Shown: positions 47,157 to 59,208 of the stretch, one piece after another
Position numbering within the stretch: position 1 is the first letter of the stretch
Layout of the letters: each line of letters begins with the position of its first letter
Origin: Thozetella sp. PMI_491
Lineage: Eukaryota; Ascomycota; Sordariomycetes; Chaetosphaeriales; Chaetosphaeriaceae
DNA length: 64,000 nt
Assembly: GCA_021432635.1 (NCBI GenBank)
Contig: MU270018.1
Location: forward strand, 503,579-567,578
Direction: 5' to 3'
Program-made: the position numbers and the translations under genes
Notes under the pieces: model-generated
The model's database searches: none
What the model saw: only the letters and a program-made list of their open reading frames with translations
What the model was told of the DNA's origin: nothing

Positions 47157-48199
47157 CTACTTTCGCCCACCAAACCACGCCGAGACCTTGTCCATGGTCG
47201 TCTCCTGACCTTCGGCTTTCCTCGCATCTCTGGCCCTCGCTTGCTCGTCCCAGATGCCCTGCACTCTCCGCGCCATCTCGGCCTTGGCGCGGAGCTCCGC
47301 CTTCATGGCCTCTTCTTCGGCCGGTCGGTCCTCCTCTTCTACCTTCTCTAACCGCGCCTTCCACTGCTTCTGTGCATCGGCACTCATATTGACCGGGTCG
47401 GCGGCGTCCGGTACGCCGTCCACAGCCGGCTTGGGCTTGTCGAACATGGGCGCGAACTGCGGCGCGGGCAGGCCTTCCTTCTTGGCCGCCTCCATCGCAA
47501 CCTCCTGCTCTAACATCCGGTGGTACAGCTTGTCGGCATGCATCTGTATCTTCTCGTTGACCTCGGGTGGCCGGTCGTACGTCGATAGGTATCCAAGAGC
47601 TTTGAGAAGTCTCTGTGGCAACGAGGAGGTGATGTCAGCATGGCTGCCGGCCCTCGCAGGCGATGCAAGGAGATTTAACTCACCGTTTGCTGGCTATAGC
47701 ACCGCTCAAACTTCTTGACTGTTTCGCGACACATGGTGAAGCGGTCCATCACGCTTCCATTGCTCATGCAGTCCCGCCATTCCTCCTGCTCGATGGCGCA
47801 GTTCTCGAGCGCCGCCTTGCCAATTTGCGCCTTCCGTTCCTTGAACCCGTCCAGAACATCCATCAACTTCTCATGATCGGTTTTGGTTTCCGCGTCGACG
47901 GCCGCCTGGGAGCGGTATGTCTTCCAGATGTGGGCATACCTCCCGTCCTGGTAGAGGCTTCCGCGGGGAACGGCCGACTCGTCAGCTGGCGACGGTGCTG
48001 CCGCAGGGGGCTCTGGTATCGCAGGTGAAGGCTTGTCGGTTTTGCTCGGGGCTTGTGCCGGCTGTGATTGTGTCGTGTCTTGCTTTGAGTACTTCACCGG
48101 CGACTCCTTCTCGAGGAACTCACGTAGCTTCGGGTCGAGCTTGCGAAAGGGGTCGCTGTCGGAACTACTCGACCCGAACCAGCCGCCGAGCCACCCCAT
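47157..48199 (-). CDS. twin-CX9C (CHCH-like) protein of unknown function
   Basis: Exons 48199-47684 and 47612-47157 with a 71-nt GTGAGT..CACAG intron give 323 residues. The protein begins MGWLGGWFGSSSSDSDP, and a Pro/Ala-rich linker follows. Residues 134-167 hold two CX9C motifs (Cys134/144 and Cys157/167, 12 residues apart: CAIEQEEWRDC and CRETVKKFERC). This is the arrangement of Mia40-imported intermembrane-space proteins. A long charged helical tail follows, ending SAWFGGRK. The protein is conserved in appearance but I do not know a named family. A mitochondrial role is an inference from the cysteine pattern. The start at 48199 is the first ATG; the frame continues upstream only from a TTG. 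Confidence 0.8.
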
Positions 48200-48945
48200 T
48201 GCATCCAATTGACAGGCTTGCCGGCTGTCCAAGTTGGCTTTGCTTACGCGACAGGAGAGTTCCCGACGAATCCGCTGGTCTAGGCTGCGTCTCGAGGTTG
48301 AACCAGCTGTAACCTTTTGGCGGAGGAGAGTGGCAGAAAGAAAGATAAAGTGGGCCTAAGCCTTAAGCAGTCTTCTCAAGAGCCAGGATGTGTGAGGCAC
48401 CACCATTGGACAGCTCAACTTACCTAGAGAATCAATAAAATTCAATGGGTAGGTATGCAAGAACCGCTAAGCATGCTAGCAATGTTGCTTTCCTCACAAA
48501 CTCTCTACTTAAATCACTCATATATCGAGTTCGTGGAACACGCTTACAGCATCGCAGCAGTCGCATATGCACCTTGCGGGAAACCACGGCGTCCGGGGGA
48601 CGCAGGCCTCAGGTGACAGCCCCTGCGGTTTAATAAAAACCCAAAGGAGAGACATCACGCTCCTCTGCACGCAGTCGCCATCATGGGTTATTGGAAAAGG
48701 GCCAGGATCTCGTGACGACCAGACTTATATAAAATCTGCCCCACGGGATCCCTTTCCACAGCATGCGACGCGTCGGAAAAGTGGTCTTTTTTCCTTTGGC
48801 AATTTTTCATTCAGAACTGCCCCTATGAACACATTTTGTGCTTAAGCAGTTTTCTTCCCTGCCAGCCGGCCCATTTCTGTGAGAATCATGCCCTGAAAGC
48901 AAAACCGCGCCGAATATGCCCCAATAAAAAGCAACCGTCCGTCGT
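48200..48945. other. intergenic interval
   Basis: Promoter of the twin-CX9C gene and 3' flank of RPS11, both on the minus strand. No additional gene seen. Confidence 0.5.
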
Positions 48946-49706
48946 CTAGAACTTGGAAAACTTCTTGACCGCCTTGCCAGTACGGGGGAGCACGCGGAGG
49001 ACGTTGAATCGGACCTGGAATGTGTCAGCACCTCTGTTCTCGCCAACCTCCAGTGCATTCGTGGGAAGGAACGTACAGTCTTGCTGAGGGGCCGGCACTG
49101 GCCAACGGTGACCTGATCACCCTCCTCAACACGGAAAGCGGGCGACACGTGGGCGGCCAGGTTCTTGTGGCGCTTCTCGTACCGAGCGTACTTAGGGATG
49201 AAGTGGAGGTACTCGCGGCGGATGATGATGGTGCGGTGCATCTTGGTCGAGACGACAGTGCCGGTCAGGATACGGCCACGGATCGAGACCTGGCCGGTGA
49301 AGGGGCACTTCTTGTCTGTAAACAATATCAACCTCTGTCCTCGCCTGGCTTCACATCCATGTCCCCAGCATGCGTCCTGCGTCCTGGGAGCCTCAGCGTT
49401 CGTACGTACCGATGTAGTTGCCCTCAATCGCGGTGATGGGAGTACGGAAGCCCAGGCCGACATCCTTGTAGTATCTCCGGCCACCCTTTCCAGGTCGCGC
49501 GGTCTTGACCTTCGACTTGCTGTTGAGGAAGACTGCAATCGCAAAGTTAGCATGTCGAATTTCCAGTGGCGGGCAGCGTCGACAAGTAGCCTTGAGTAAA
49601 TTCGCGGGCCTGTCTCGCAAACGCCAGCGGCGAAGAAATTGGGAAACATACTGTGCGGCTGCTTCTGGAAAGCACGCTCGCTCTGGACGGTCAGCTCGGT
49701 CGCCAT
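48946..49706 (-). CDS. RPS11: 40S ribosomal protein uS17 (S11)
   Basis: Four exons: 49706-49652, 49532-49410, 49315-49077 and 49014-48946, giving 161 residues. Introns of 119, 94 and 62 nt have donors GTATGT, GTACGT and GTACGT. The protein matches eukaryotic uS17 end to end: [71 protein letters not shown], and the C-terminal [17 protein letters not shown]. It is a structural component of the small subunit bound to 18S rRNA. It is divergent from SPC7, and a telomere-like TAACCCTAACCCTA element lies about 180 nt upstream of its ATG. The intron density, with the first intron directly after codon 18, is typical of fungal ribosomal protein genes. Confidence 0.97.
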
Positions 49707-50135
49707 TTTGAAGTCCTTGCGCGATGTTGTTGTCGTTCAAGGTGTTGGGTGGTTGCGGAATGGTCAGCTAACTGGATTTCGAGGGAAAATTCGTGTGGGA
49801 ATCCGAGGGTTTGCAAAAATTGCCCCGCTTGCCTGCAGTCTTGCGTTTAATTGGCCCCAGCCATTCTCTTGGGCCGCGCCGTCATTAACCCTAACCCTAC
49901 CATGCCGTGGGTATCTACCGGGGCTCCACCCCGGTAGCCCCCCGCTGCTGTTGTGTCTCCCCTTAGATCCCGCCAATCAAAAGCTGCGCTCAAGTAAACA
50001 AACCGTCATCCGAGGACCATAGGTGGGTTGATAGCTTGCCCACTTCCGGGACACTGCAGTTCCTCGCCAGAAACACGCGTCACGCAGAACCTCTTCTACA
50101 GTTCATGCTCGACGCAACGCCAACCAACGTCAGCA
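49707..50135. promoter_or_regulatory. bidirectional promoter of RPS11 and SPC7
   Basis: 429 bp separates the two divergent start codons. It holds the telobox on the RPS11 side and an ACGCGT hexamer at 50075-50080, 56 nt before the SPC7 ATG. Confidence 0.6.
49886..49899. promoter_or_regulatory. telobox / Tbf1-like element upstream of RPS11
   Basis: TAACCCTAACCCTA, i.e. two TTAGGG units on the minus strand, 180-194 nt upstream of the RPS11 start. TTAGGG boxes bound by Tbf1-type factors are known in ribosomal protein promoters of many ascomycetes. The link here is by position and sequence only. Confidence 0.6.
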
Positions 50136-53100
50136 ATGCCACCCCAAGGCGAAGTGACTCTGCCTGCGACGCGCAGAGCGCGCAAGTCCGTTGGAGCCTC
50201 TCCCACGCGAAAGGCCAAAGACAAGGAGAACGCCACCATCGATATGGGAAGTACCATGGCCGCTGCGCGCAAGAAGTCGCGGAGCAAGAGTATGGGTCCA
50301 GGAACTCTAGATGTCCTTAAGACGGGCAGTGGAAACCGCCGAGCCGTATGTTGCGCCGCACCAACCCGCTTGCACAACTGCTAACCTTCTCTTCAGTCTC
50401 TTGCCGTGCCCTCTAGGCCGCCACCGCGGTCTATCTTGAAACCGACGATGCCACTCCTACCAGATATTCCACCACACAAACCGAAAAAGTCGGGTGGCAC
50501 GCCGGGTTCTGGCCCGGGCAAGAGCGGAGCTGACAATGGCGATGATAATTCTGGAACAAAGATCGCGTTGAGGACCGAAGAAGAACAACAAGCAGCTGCG
50601 AGGGAACGCGAGGAGCGCGAACGAGCGCAACTGGAAAAGGAAATCAACGATCATCGTGAAGCCCGGAGGAAGTCTCTGGCCAATCGGCGCGTCTCGTTCG
50701 CGGCCGAAGCTACGTTGCACACCTTCCACGAGATAGAGTACATGCAAGACTCCACCACCTCGACCGACTCGACCCGCCGTGCGTCTTCTGTTGCCTCTAG
50801 ATCACCAGCGGCGCCGCAGACCCAGTCAGAAACCGACCCATCGGACCCTCCCTCGACGCCGCCGGAGCAGGCAGAAGACCGGTCCCCCGAATCTCCGGGG
50901 GACCAGAGGAGTCTGCACCAGAGGAAACATCGCAGGAGCTCGGGCATGTTCAGCGAAGCGGATGATGTAACTGTAGCATCAACAACATACAGCGATGACT
51001 CGGAGCACGGCGACGATGTGCAGTCCGTACAGGGAGAAATCCTGTCCGGCTCAGAAGACTCAGACGAGGAGGACGGAACGATGATGACAGTCGAAGCAGA
51101 GGAGATGACGATGGCGTCGATCGCCTCGGCCAGGTCCGGTTTCAGCGTTGACTCAACCGATCTCGACGAAAATCTGCGCCTTGCCGTCCAGCATGCCAGC
51201 ACTCAGCGCATTGACGAGGATGAAGAGATCATCGCGGGCTTCGCAGGATGGGGGAAGAAGACCTCTCCCCAGGAGTCCGCCCGACACGACCAAGAAAACG
51301 CGCCATCTACTCGTGCCCCGGAACCTGCCTCAATGGGGTTGGATGACGAAGGGTCCGATATGGATATGGATATGGACATGGAGATGACGAACGCCGTCGG
51401 CGGGATTCTAAATCCGAGGGACGCCTCCCCTGAGAAGGACGATGATATGTCCATGGAAATGTCCATGGATGTAACTCAGGCGTATGGTGCCATAATACCG
51501 GAGTCGAAACCGCCCACGCGCCGCAAGTCCGTTAGGCTTAGAGCGCAGCCTTCCGAGGAGCCCACGTCCCCTGGAGACCAAACGATGGACTTCACCATGG
51601 CAGTCGGCGGCATTCAGCATGGCAGGACCTCTGACGGCAGCCAGGCGGACACCGATGGCAATGAAGATATGTCTATGGAGCTCACGACGGCCATGGGCGC
51701 TGTGCTTTCAGGTAACAAACTCAGCACTAGCGCCAAGCCCAATCGACGACGGACACTTCCCAACCGGGAACAGGACGACGCCGTTGCGGACATGACCATG
51801 GATATGACGATTGGGGTCGGGCGCATCCTACCCAGTGCCAGCCACATCCAGGACGAGGACGACCAGACGATGGGCATGGACATGACAATGGCTGCAGGGG
51901 GCATCACTGAGCCCGAGACCCCAGCGCAAGCTCGATCAGCGGCCAAGAAGGTCATGGAGCAGGAAGTAGACAAGCCAGACGCATCGGTCACAGCCTCGCT
52001 AGAGATCACATCTCCTTCGAGGAAGTCGGCGCCCGCTACCGCTTCAGGGGCCGCCACTCCCGGCCTTTCTATGTTCAAAGGCAGGGGGCTCCGGCGCAGT
52101 CCAGCGCGAGCGGCATCACCACCGAAATCTCTCGTGCCCGAATCTCTCGCGCCCGAATCTCCCGCGCTGAAGTCGCCAGCCAAGTCACCAGTGCCAGTCG
52201 AATCATCCCCGCTGATAGCAGCCACGCCGAAAAGGAAAGCCGGGTCTCGCTCTTCCCACAGTCCTAACAAAACGCCAATCCAATCCGCTCCGGCTGCTAT
52301 GATTGGCAGTCAATCCAGCTCTCCCGTGAGACAGGCGTCGCCCACAGGCCGAACGACCCCCCGCTCTGCTTCGAAGCGAAAGGCACCGCAGAACTCTGTG
52401 TTCCAGCAGGATCCCGCCACTGGAGTCCCTACACCTCGCGTCATTCTGACGCCGCAGCGGCGCACCCCCCAGCCTCGGCGCTTGTCAGGCGTCGGCATCG
52501 ATCGAGCCGGCCTCGGGTCCCCTCGAGTTGCTGAAATCTTCGGCCGACGTGGCTCCCTAGCAGATGTGAGCCCTGAGTTCGTTCCCGGGCGCAAGGCTGT
52601 TGCATTCGCAGACCCGCGGGCCATGGAGCAAGAGGTCGACCGCGAACGGCAAGCTGAAGAGGACAAGGAGAACAGCCGCAAGATCCTGGAGCGGGAGGCG
52701 GACGGCTCGCCAAACGAGCGAGAGCTGACGCTCAATCTTAAGGAGATGATCCAGGAGCTGAGCCCCAAGAAGAATCCTCTCAAAGGTCGAAAGAGCCTAC
52801 ACGTGGGTAGTGCTAGGGGTCTCCTCGGAAAGCGCCCAGCTGAGCTTGATGGCGACGAGGAGCCCGAGGAACGGGACGGTGTGAAGCGACTCAAAGGCCA
52901 CCAGGGCAGCCCGGTCAAAAACATCCGGCTAGGTGCTCCTCCCTCTAAGAACGAGACAACGACTGGACGCAAGACACGGTCAAGCGCCAAGGCAGACGAC
53001 GATACCACCACGCCAACCGTGTCTGGCTCCCCTAAGAAAGCTTCAAGTCCCATCCGCCAAGGTCGTTTCAGGACCATTGAGAACGATGACCCAACCACTA

Positions 53101-54750
53101 TGAGCCTCAGTTTTTCGCCCTTAAGGAATCCCGAGCTAGAGGCGGAGGACGGTGAAGACCGTATCCACCTCCAGGACTTCCTCAATATGACCAGCATTCG
53201 ATTCATGGAGCTGACGACTACCAAACGCCGGCACACTGTGGCGCCGAGTGCTCGCAAGGATACCGCGGCCGCCGATAGCAAGGACGATGTCTCGCTCGAG
53301 AGGTGTGTGGTGGCGGGTGCCTGCACTGTGCCAATGCTTGAGCTGTACCAACATGTAGGTCGTCCATCCCGATACTCCTTTCTTAGCATGCACTGACCGC
53401 ACTAGTCTTGTCGTGAATTGAAAAAGTACATCTCCGAAGGCCGTCGGATCGTGCGAGAGATCGAGACAGAGACCTTTGAGGAGAACCCGCCCTTGTTCCG
53501 AGAGTACATGGAGGCTCGACCCGACTTCAAGATCCTCATGGACAACCAGTTCAAGAATGTCAAGACACATGCCCGTCTCCTCAGCAAGGCCATGTGGTAC
53601 GAGTGGCGCATGAAGCTGCAGGACGGCCTTAAGGAGGGCTTGGTCAAGATCGGCGAGGGCATGGACACCGACAACAAGACCTTGGATAAGCAACAAGACC
53701 TCCTGGCATCTGTCCTCCCGGCTCTCCTCGATCGCTTCGAGCAGCTGGAGGAAGAGCATGGGAATCTAGAGGCCGTTGCGCAGGAGCTTGAGAACTGCGA
53801 TCCAGCAGAACTGCAAGGGGCGCGGTTGGAGCTGGTGGCGGCGGAGGACGAGATTGAGATGAAAATGAAGAAGATCGCCGAACTCCGACAACAGCTCGAG
53901 GAATCTGAGGCCGGAGTGGAGACCTTGGTCCAGCAGAAGCATCAGTGTCTGGAAGAGATCCAGGAAGCAGAGAAAATTCGCGAGGAATGTCGCGGCTGGA
54001 GCTCGACTGAGATCAATGCATTGAAAGGTAAACAACCTCCTGAGGCACCGTTCGTGTCAATCACTAACAAAGCGCACAACAGCCAAAGTGAGCGACCTAG
54101 AAGAGAAGCACGGATGGGCAATCACAGGTATCGCTGGAACCACCGTCTCTATGACGTACCGGCGCGAGATCGAGCTCGTCTTTGACGTCGCCGCTTTCCA
54201 GCCCGACTCAAACCAAGACTCGCCAATTGACCTGTGGTACATCGCCGCAAATCGCGAGCGATGCCCGATCCCCGCCACCCCTGAGAAGGACTTCATGCTG
54301 CAGTGCATCCGCGACGCGGTGCGTGCCCTCCCACAGGCCCAGACGGCTGTGAAGGACATGCTCGGCATCGTCCGCTCCGGCTGGGACAAGACGAACGCGC
54401 TGGCGAAGCACGTGCGGATTCTGAACGTGGCCTTCCCGACGCAAGTCTCCAGGACGTCAGACTCGTCCATCGCGATCAAGTCGACCCTGCTCCTGACACC
54501 ACTCAAGTCCAAGGTTGAGGTCGTTCTCGCACTCCATTCCCAGGTTAGCGAGCAAGGAGTCGAGGTCTCGGTAACACCTCAGGCCTCGGTGGTGTATGGT
54601 GAGCAGTTCAATCCCGTTAAGATTACCGATTTCTTGTCTGGAAAGGTGAGCGATCGTATCACCGCCGGGACTGCCGGCCAATCGTCGGTTTCTTGGGGTG
54701 AGGCTGTTGCTGAGCTACACGCGAAGTTGCTCGCCAAGGGGCGCAAGTAA
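50136..54750 (+). CDS. SPC7: Kinetochore scaffold Spc7 (Spc105/KNL1)
   Basis: Exons 50136-50345, 50397-53354, 53406-54027 and 54083-54750 give 1485 residues; introns are 51, 51 and 55 nt. Two PP1-docking motifs occur near the N-terminus: SILK at 82-85 and RVSF at 168-171, the latter in a basic, Aurora-type context. At least six MELT-like phospho-docking repeats follow between nt 51355 and 51910, for example MDMEMTNAVGGIL, MSMELTTAMGAVL and MGMDMTMAAGGI. Bub3/Bub1 binding to such repeats is established for the family. A Ser/Pro-rich stretch leads to the conserved Spc7 domain (ELKKYISEGRRIVREIETET onward), a coiled coil, and the tandem RWD region that contacts Mis12. It therefore joins microtubule attachment to checkpoint signalling. 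The start at 50136 is the first ATG in frame. Confidence 0.95.
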
Positions 54751-55011
54751 TGGCAAGGAAATGCGGTGTTTGGGAGAGATAGGGATCGGGGACTTGGACA
54801 GGGTTAGCGTCATTGGGCATGATACCCCCTTACGGATCGGTGACGAGAAATATGTCTGTTGACTCTGCGATCGGCGTTGTTTGGGTTAAGGCATGAGGGA
54901 CTTGCGGTCCCTGTCTCTAATAGGGCCTGGCATTTAGTCTATCTAGTTGTATGCTTACAATTCTACATGTGGCATCCTCCTGACGACTACGAGCCATCCT
55001 CAAGCGCGTCC

Positions 55012-56554
55012 CTATCGACTCTTGAGTTTGGTCCAACCGCTGTTTCCGCGAGAAGCACCAGCACCGCCGTTGTCCGGTCCCGCTTGCACACTCATGACGC
55101 TCTCGTGCGGTAGGCGCGAGCCACCAGCACCGACAAAGACACCCTCGTCAAAGTCTTCGTCGGCACCGCGGGCGTCATCTTCGCTAATTTTCTCCCATTC
55201 AAGCATTGGTTGCTCTGTCGAGAGTTTTTTCTTGAGACCATCCCTGAGCTTGACTGGGTTGATGAGCTTGAAGCCCCGGACAAGCTCATTGCCGTCTGCA
55301 GCGGCGAGGAACCCGTATGCCGTCCCGTGGGACCACCGGCCAATCTGCGACTTCGGCTTGAGCGCGTCACCATCGTCGGCTTTCGGGCTACCAGTAGGCG
55401 GTGTAAATGAGGGAGGGAAGGCAGGCTCGAGAGACTTTCGGTGGAGCTGGCCGCCGATAAGAAGCCGGTAGAGGTTCTGGCCCATGTTGCACACGTCCTC
55501 ATACGAGTTACGGTCGCCGATAGACACCCCCTGGCTGCAGCAAGCCCAGGCGATATCGTACGCGAGCAGGGTGACACCTTCCAGGAACAAGGCATACGTC
55601 GCCGGATCTTCCTTCGCCAACGTCGCCAGCGGTTTCTCTAGGAACAAGAGCCGGGCCCGAGGCACGGTTTGCTCAGCCCCCTTGGCATCAGGTGGAGGAT
55701 GTGACGACAGCGCTGACCCAGGGAATGGGATTTCCCCGTACTTGTAGGAAGCGGACAATGTGAAGATGGTCGGCCGCGGGTAGTCCCTATGGGGTAGCGT
55801 GATCTCTGCCGGAAGTCGGAGGGCAAGGTAATGTGACGCGAGAACTAAGATATGGGCAATGTGGGAGAGAGAGGTCGAGATGAGATCTGGCGGCATATCT
55901 ATCCGGAGGGGTTAGTTGGCTAGCATAGGGAAGGTGGTGGGGTGTATGTTGCCTACTGCTCATGGTGTGAAGATCTGCAATTTCAATCCCTCCGAGTTCA
56001 TAACGCCGTGCGTTTCCTTTCTTTATCTGCCGGAGGCCATAGAGCCTGGCGGCTTCTTCGCATAGGAAGGCCCGAGTGGCCGCCATCGTGTCGGCGCTCC
56101 GAGCCCACTTGTACTTGGTGACCTGTATCGCCCTCTGGGTGTCGTCCAGCTGCCTAGATCTTCTTCCTGTGATGCCATCAGAGACAGTCGCCAGCTCTTC
56201 TTTTCTCTTCTCGATGCTTTCTTTCTTCTCTCGAATCTCTTTCCTGGCGGCCTCTACCTCTGCACGCAGCTTGTCCGCCTGCGCCATGATCTGCTGCGTC
56301 CGATCGCGCGCTGCGGCCTCTTCGGATCTCAGTCTCTCGAGGCGGGCGCGCGCGGCGGATGGGGGTTTCGACGTCGCACCGGCTGGGTCGGACAGTGACA
56401 GGGCTTCATTGACTTGGCGCTCGAGCTCCTCCGTCTCAAGCAGAGCGCGTGCAGTCTCGACCCTCCCATCATAGAGGACGTTCCTCGCATCGACGGCGCA
56501 AAGAAATGGTAGCTTCTGAGCGCTGTGCTGCCTGCGGCAAATGCTACAGTTCAT
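55012..56554 (-). CDS. ATG14: Atg14, autophagy-specific subunit of the Vps34 PI3-kinase complex
   Basis: Exons 56554-55957 and 55898-55012 with a 58-nt GTAGGC..GATAG intron give 494 residues. The N-terminus has the short cysteine motif MNCSICRRQH ending FLCAVDARN, which precedes a long coiled coil (about 30-150) as in Atg14/Barkor. Conserved blocks after the intron include LSHIAHILVLASHYLALRLP followed by AEITLPHRDYP, ATYALFLEGVTLLAYDIAWA and NMGQNLYRLL. This is the Vps38/Atg14 family; the cysteine repeat points to Atg14 rather than Vps38/UVRAG. In yeast it directs Vps34 to the phagophore assembly site. The start is either 56554 or 56566 (MRDTM); I prefer 56554 because the motif follows at once. 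Confidence 0.88.
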
Positions 56555-57924
56555 CGTGTCCCGCATGTACAAAGGTCGGCAGGCACTTGGAGGTGTCTCG
56601 AGTCGTTTCGAGGACAAGGTGAAAGGGTGGTTGGCAGAACTCGGTGAGCCAGGGAAGCCTATTTCAGCCCCAGGCTGCACATCTCAGCGGGGTCGCCAAC
56701 GTCGCAGGGCAGGAGGTGGTCGGCAAGTGTCCAGGATTCTAGGGCGGCTATTATATTGTCGTGAGGCTGCTTGTCGTAGAAAACCTGCAAGCTTTGTTCG
56801 AGTCTCGAGGGAGAGGAGCCGACAAGATCCGGGTTCTGAAGGATGAAGTTGGTTGAGTGGCGGCTCCCGAGCTGCCAGCCCACTATGACTTCCCACAGCC
56901 GCTAACGGTATCTTATCGTGCGGCGCCTGGCCCCGTCATCTGACCCACTACTATAGCCGGTCCTGCCTGCCGCCACGATGAGCGTGAGAAAAAAGCTTAG
57001 CCACGGGTCCCTTCTCATGTGCCTCTCAGGAACGTCTGTATATTGCCCCAGCGACGATATTGCGACAGAGATTCTTAAGAGGTCGACAATACAGAGACAT
57101 AGCCAGATAGCCTAATCGCGATCCCGAATTTCCCTCCCGAAGACCTTACCTCACCGTGGGTTGCACGCCATCCCCCAGACCCCGACAACCCAAGGTGGTA
57201 TTCGGACGGGCTACTACTTAGGTGCTCCACACGCCTCTCCCCCCCCACCACCACTGCAGCTTCGGCTCCCAAATCACCTTGTCCCACTCTGAGAGGACGC
57301 GATATCCATTCAGTCAACTCGTGGGCACTTCACACCCTCTGCATGGGAAGCAGGTACGCAAACCACCAATCAGAACGGCACGGGCTGGGATTCGGGCAGG
57401 AACGTCGACACCTCAGGCTCAAATGAACTGCTTCGTGTGCGGGGCATTCTCTTTCTTGACTTGCTCAATCTCGTCCTCACCCTGCAGAGTTTCTTCCCCG
57501 ATAGTACAACCTCGACACCGGAAACCGCCTCAGCTGCACCCGCAAACTGCCGTCTTGCAGATCACTGCATAAGGTGACCTACTTCGCGTACGCAACCTCT
57601 CCCCAGAGCGCCCGGTTCGCTGCCATCCTTTGGCTGTCCAGCGCGGCTACCGTCGACAACCCTGGTGGCTGGTGTCGGCCCGCCCTTCGCGTTATCTGTC
57701 GCCGCCTCCCCGGATCTGCTGTGTCTCCATCTCAACGCACACTTGCCCCTTCCATAGCCACCAGCATCGCCAGCCTTGGACCCAGGCCCAAACCAGCAGA
57801 AAATACACTATCTCGCCCGCCTCCATCGCTGCTGCTCGTCGGCGCATGCGAGCAGTTTGCGCTCACTCACCCGCCATCAACTCGTCTGTGATCTGCGGCC
57901 ACGGCCACCCCTACCTCGGCCAGC
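56555..57924. other. divergent intergenic interval
   Basis: 1.4 kb between the divergent ATG14 and coiled-coil genes. C-rich pyrimidine tracts precede the plus-strand gene. No additional coding frame is supported. Confidence 0.5.
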
Positions 57925-58558
57925 ATGTCACCTCAAGAGTCGCCTAGGAAGCCAGAGGTGCCAGACAGACAGAATCGCATGGATGTAGACGAACAACAAG
58001 AATCACCCATCCTTCCTCTGGCCCAGCTAGCCCGCGCAGAGCAGGCCGAGCCGGCACCGATTGAGCCGGCCACACGGGATGAGATGGCAGTCGAAACCCC
58101 AGAGCCACAGATCCAACGCTCCGAGGTGAAGACCCCCGAGCCTCGGGCGTCCAAGGAGACACTCAACGGGGCCCGGAAAGACTTCCCGCAGGTGTCGCCA
58201 AGCACACCGGGTCATCTCGCGCCGTTCGATTGGGACGAGTTCGAGACCCGATATGAACAAGCCATCGCAGAAGCTGACGAGAAGGAAGAAGCCCTCCTCA
58301 AAGAGTTTCAAAAGCTAGTCGAGGTCCGATCAGCCAGTCCCGTTTGGTTGCGACTGCCCTGTGCTAATGTCTCTGTAGTATTTCAACGTCTGGGCAGCTG
58401 CCTCCTCTGTCCATGATACTGAGAGAGGCATCAAACGGCTTCAGACAAGGGAGCGGTACGTACGGATCTCGGAGCAGACACTCTCCCAGAAGAAGAAGCA
58501 CCTCACCGAGGTCGTCCGTGCTTTTCAGAGTGCCCTGGCGCTGCTGAGCCAGCCTTAG
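57925..58558 (+). CDS. coiled-coil protein of unknown function
   Basis: Exons 57925-58323 and 58379-58558 give 192 residues. The 55-nt intron has a weak donor (GTCCGA) but a good GCTAAT branch and CTGTAG acceptor. Splicing converts two disconnected frames into one continuous heptad pattern (EEALLKEFQKLVE joined to YFNVWAAASSVHDTERG). The first 90 residues are acidic and Pro-rich with several SP/TP sites (QESP, KTPEP, VSPSTP), so it may be a phosphoprotein. The second half is a predicted coiled coil up to the C-terminus. I do not recognise the family. Small coiled-coil kinetochore or transcription subunits look similar, but nothing seen decides this. Confidence 0.72.
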
Positions 58559-59208
58559 AAAGGACGGCGACCCGAGCGTATTGCATCCGGAGCTTGAAGG
58601 TTGGAGCATGCATCAGGATTGTTGCTACCGCGACGACAAAGTGCGCGCTTTGGGCAGTCGCACGGGGAAGTGCGGCATTGGTACTGTAAATGAGCTGCAG
58701 CATGCCTGCGGCCCAACGACTATTATGACTTATGACCAGCTCAAGAGTAGCTCTATGCGTGCCAGAACAGCTTCGCTATATGAACCTGTATCGGGACGTA
58801 ACTATTTTTCTAATGCCATCATCATATATGATTAGCTCAAACCGCTACCGTCTCTTTTCTGGCCTCTTGGTACTATGTGACTTGGCGGAGGCGGCCCCTC
58901 GCTCGTCCCGCCCTTCACTGTCTTGCTGCGAGCTGAACGCAGCAAGGATCGCACGATGACGAGGAAATTGTGTCCAAATTCGTTCAAGAAGTTCGGTTCG
59001 CAGTCGCTCTAGGACACTTTCCTCTCGCCCAATACTACGGCGTGAGACTGGTAAGTGACAAGGGGCGAAGTCAACAAGTGCTACCACCTGGAGACGCGCA
59101 CTGACCACTACCCATTTATCGATAAAAGCTTCCGTAACCACGACTTCCGCCAGGTATCGGCTTTTTGCCCGAGACTTTTACAAAGCGAACAGCGTCGCGC
59201 AATGCGAA
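58559..59208. other. intergenic interval
   Basis: 650 nt between two genes on the same strand. No gene, repeat or RNA recognised. Confidence 0.5.

Noticed and set aside
52310-53389. 359-residue minus-strand frame inside SPC7
   Set aside because: Antisense shadow; Ser/Arg-rich composition is what reversed SPC7 codons give.
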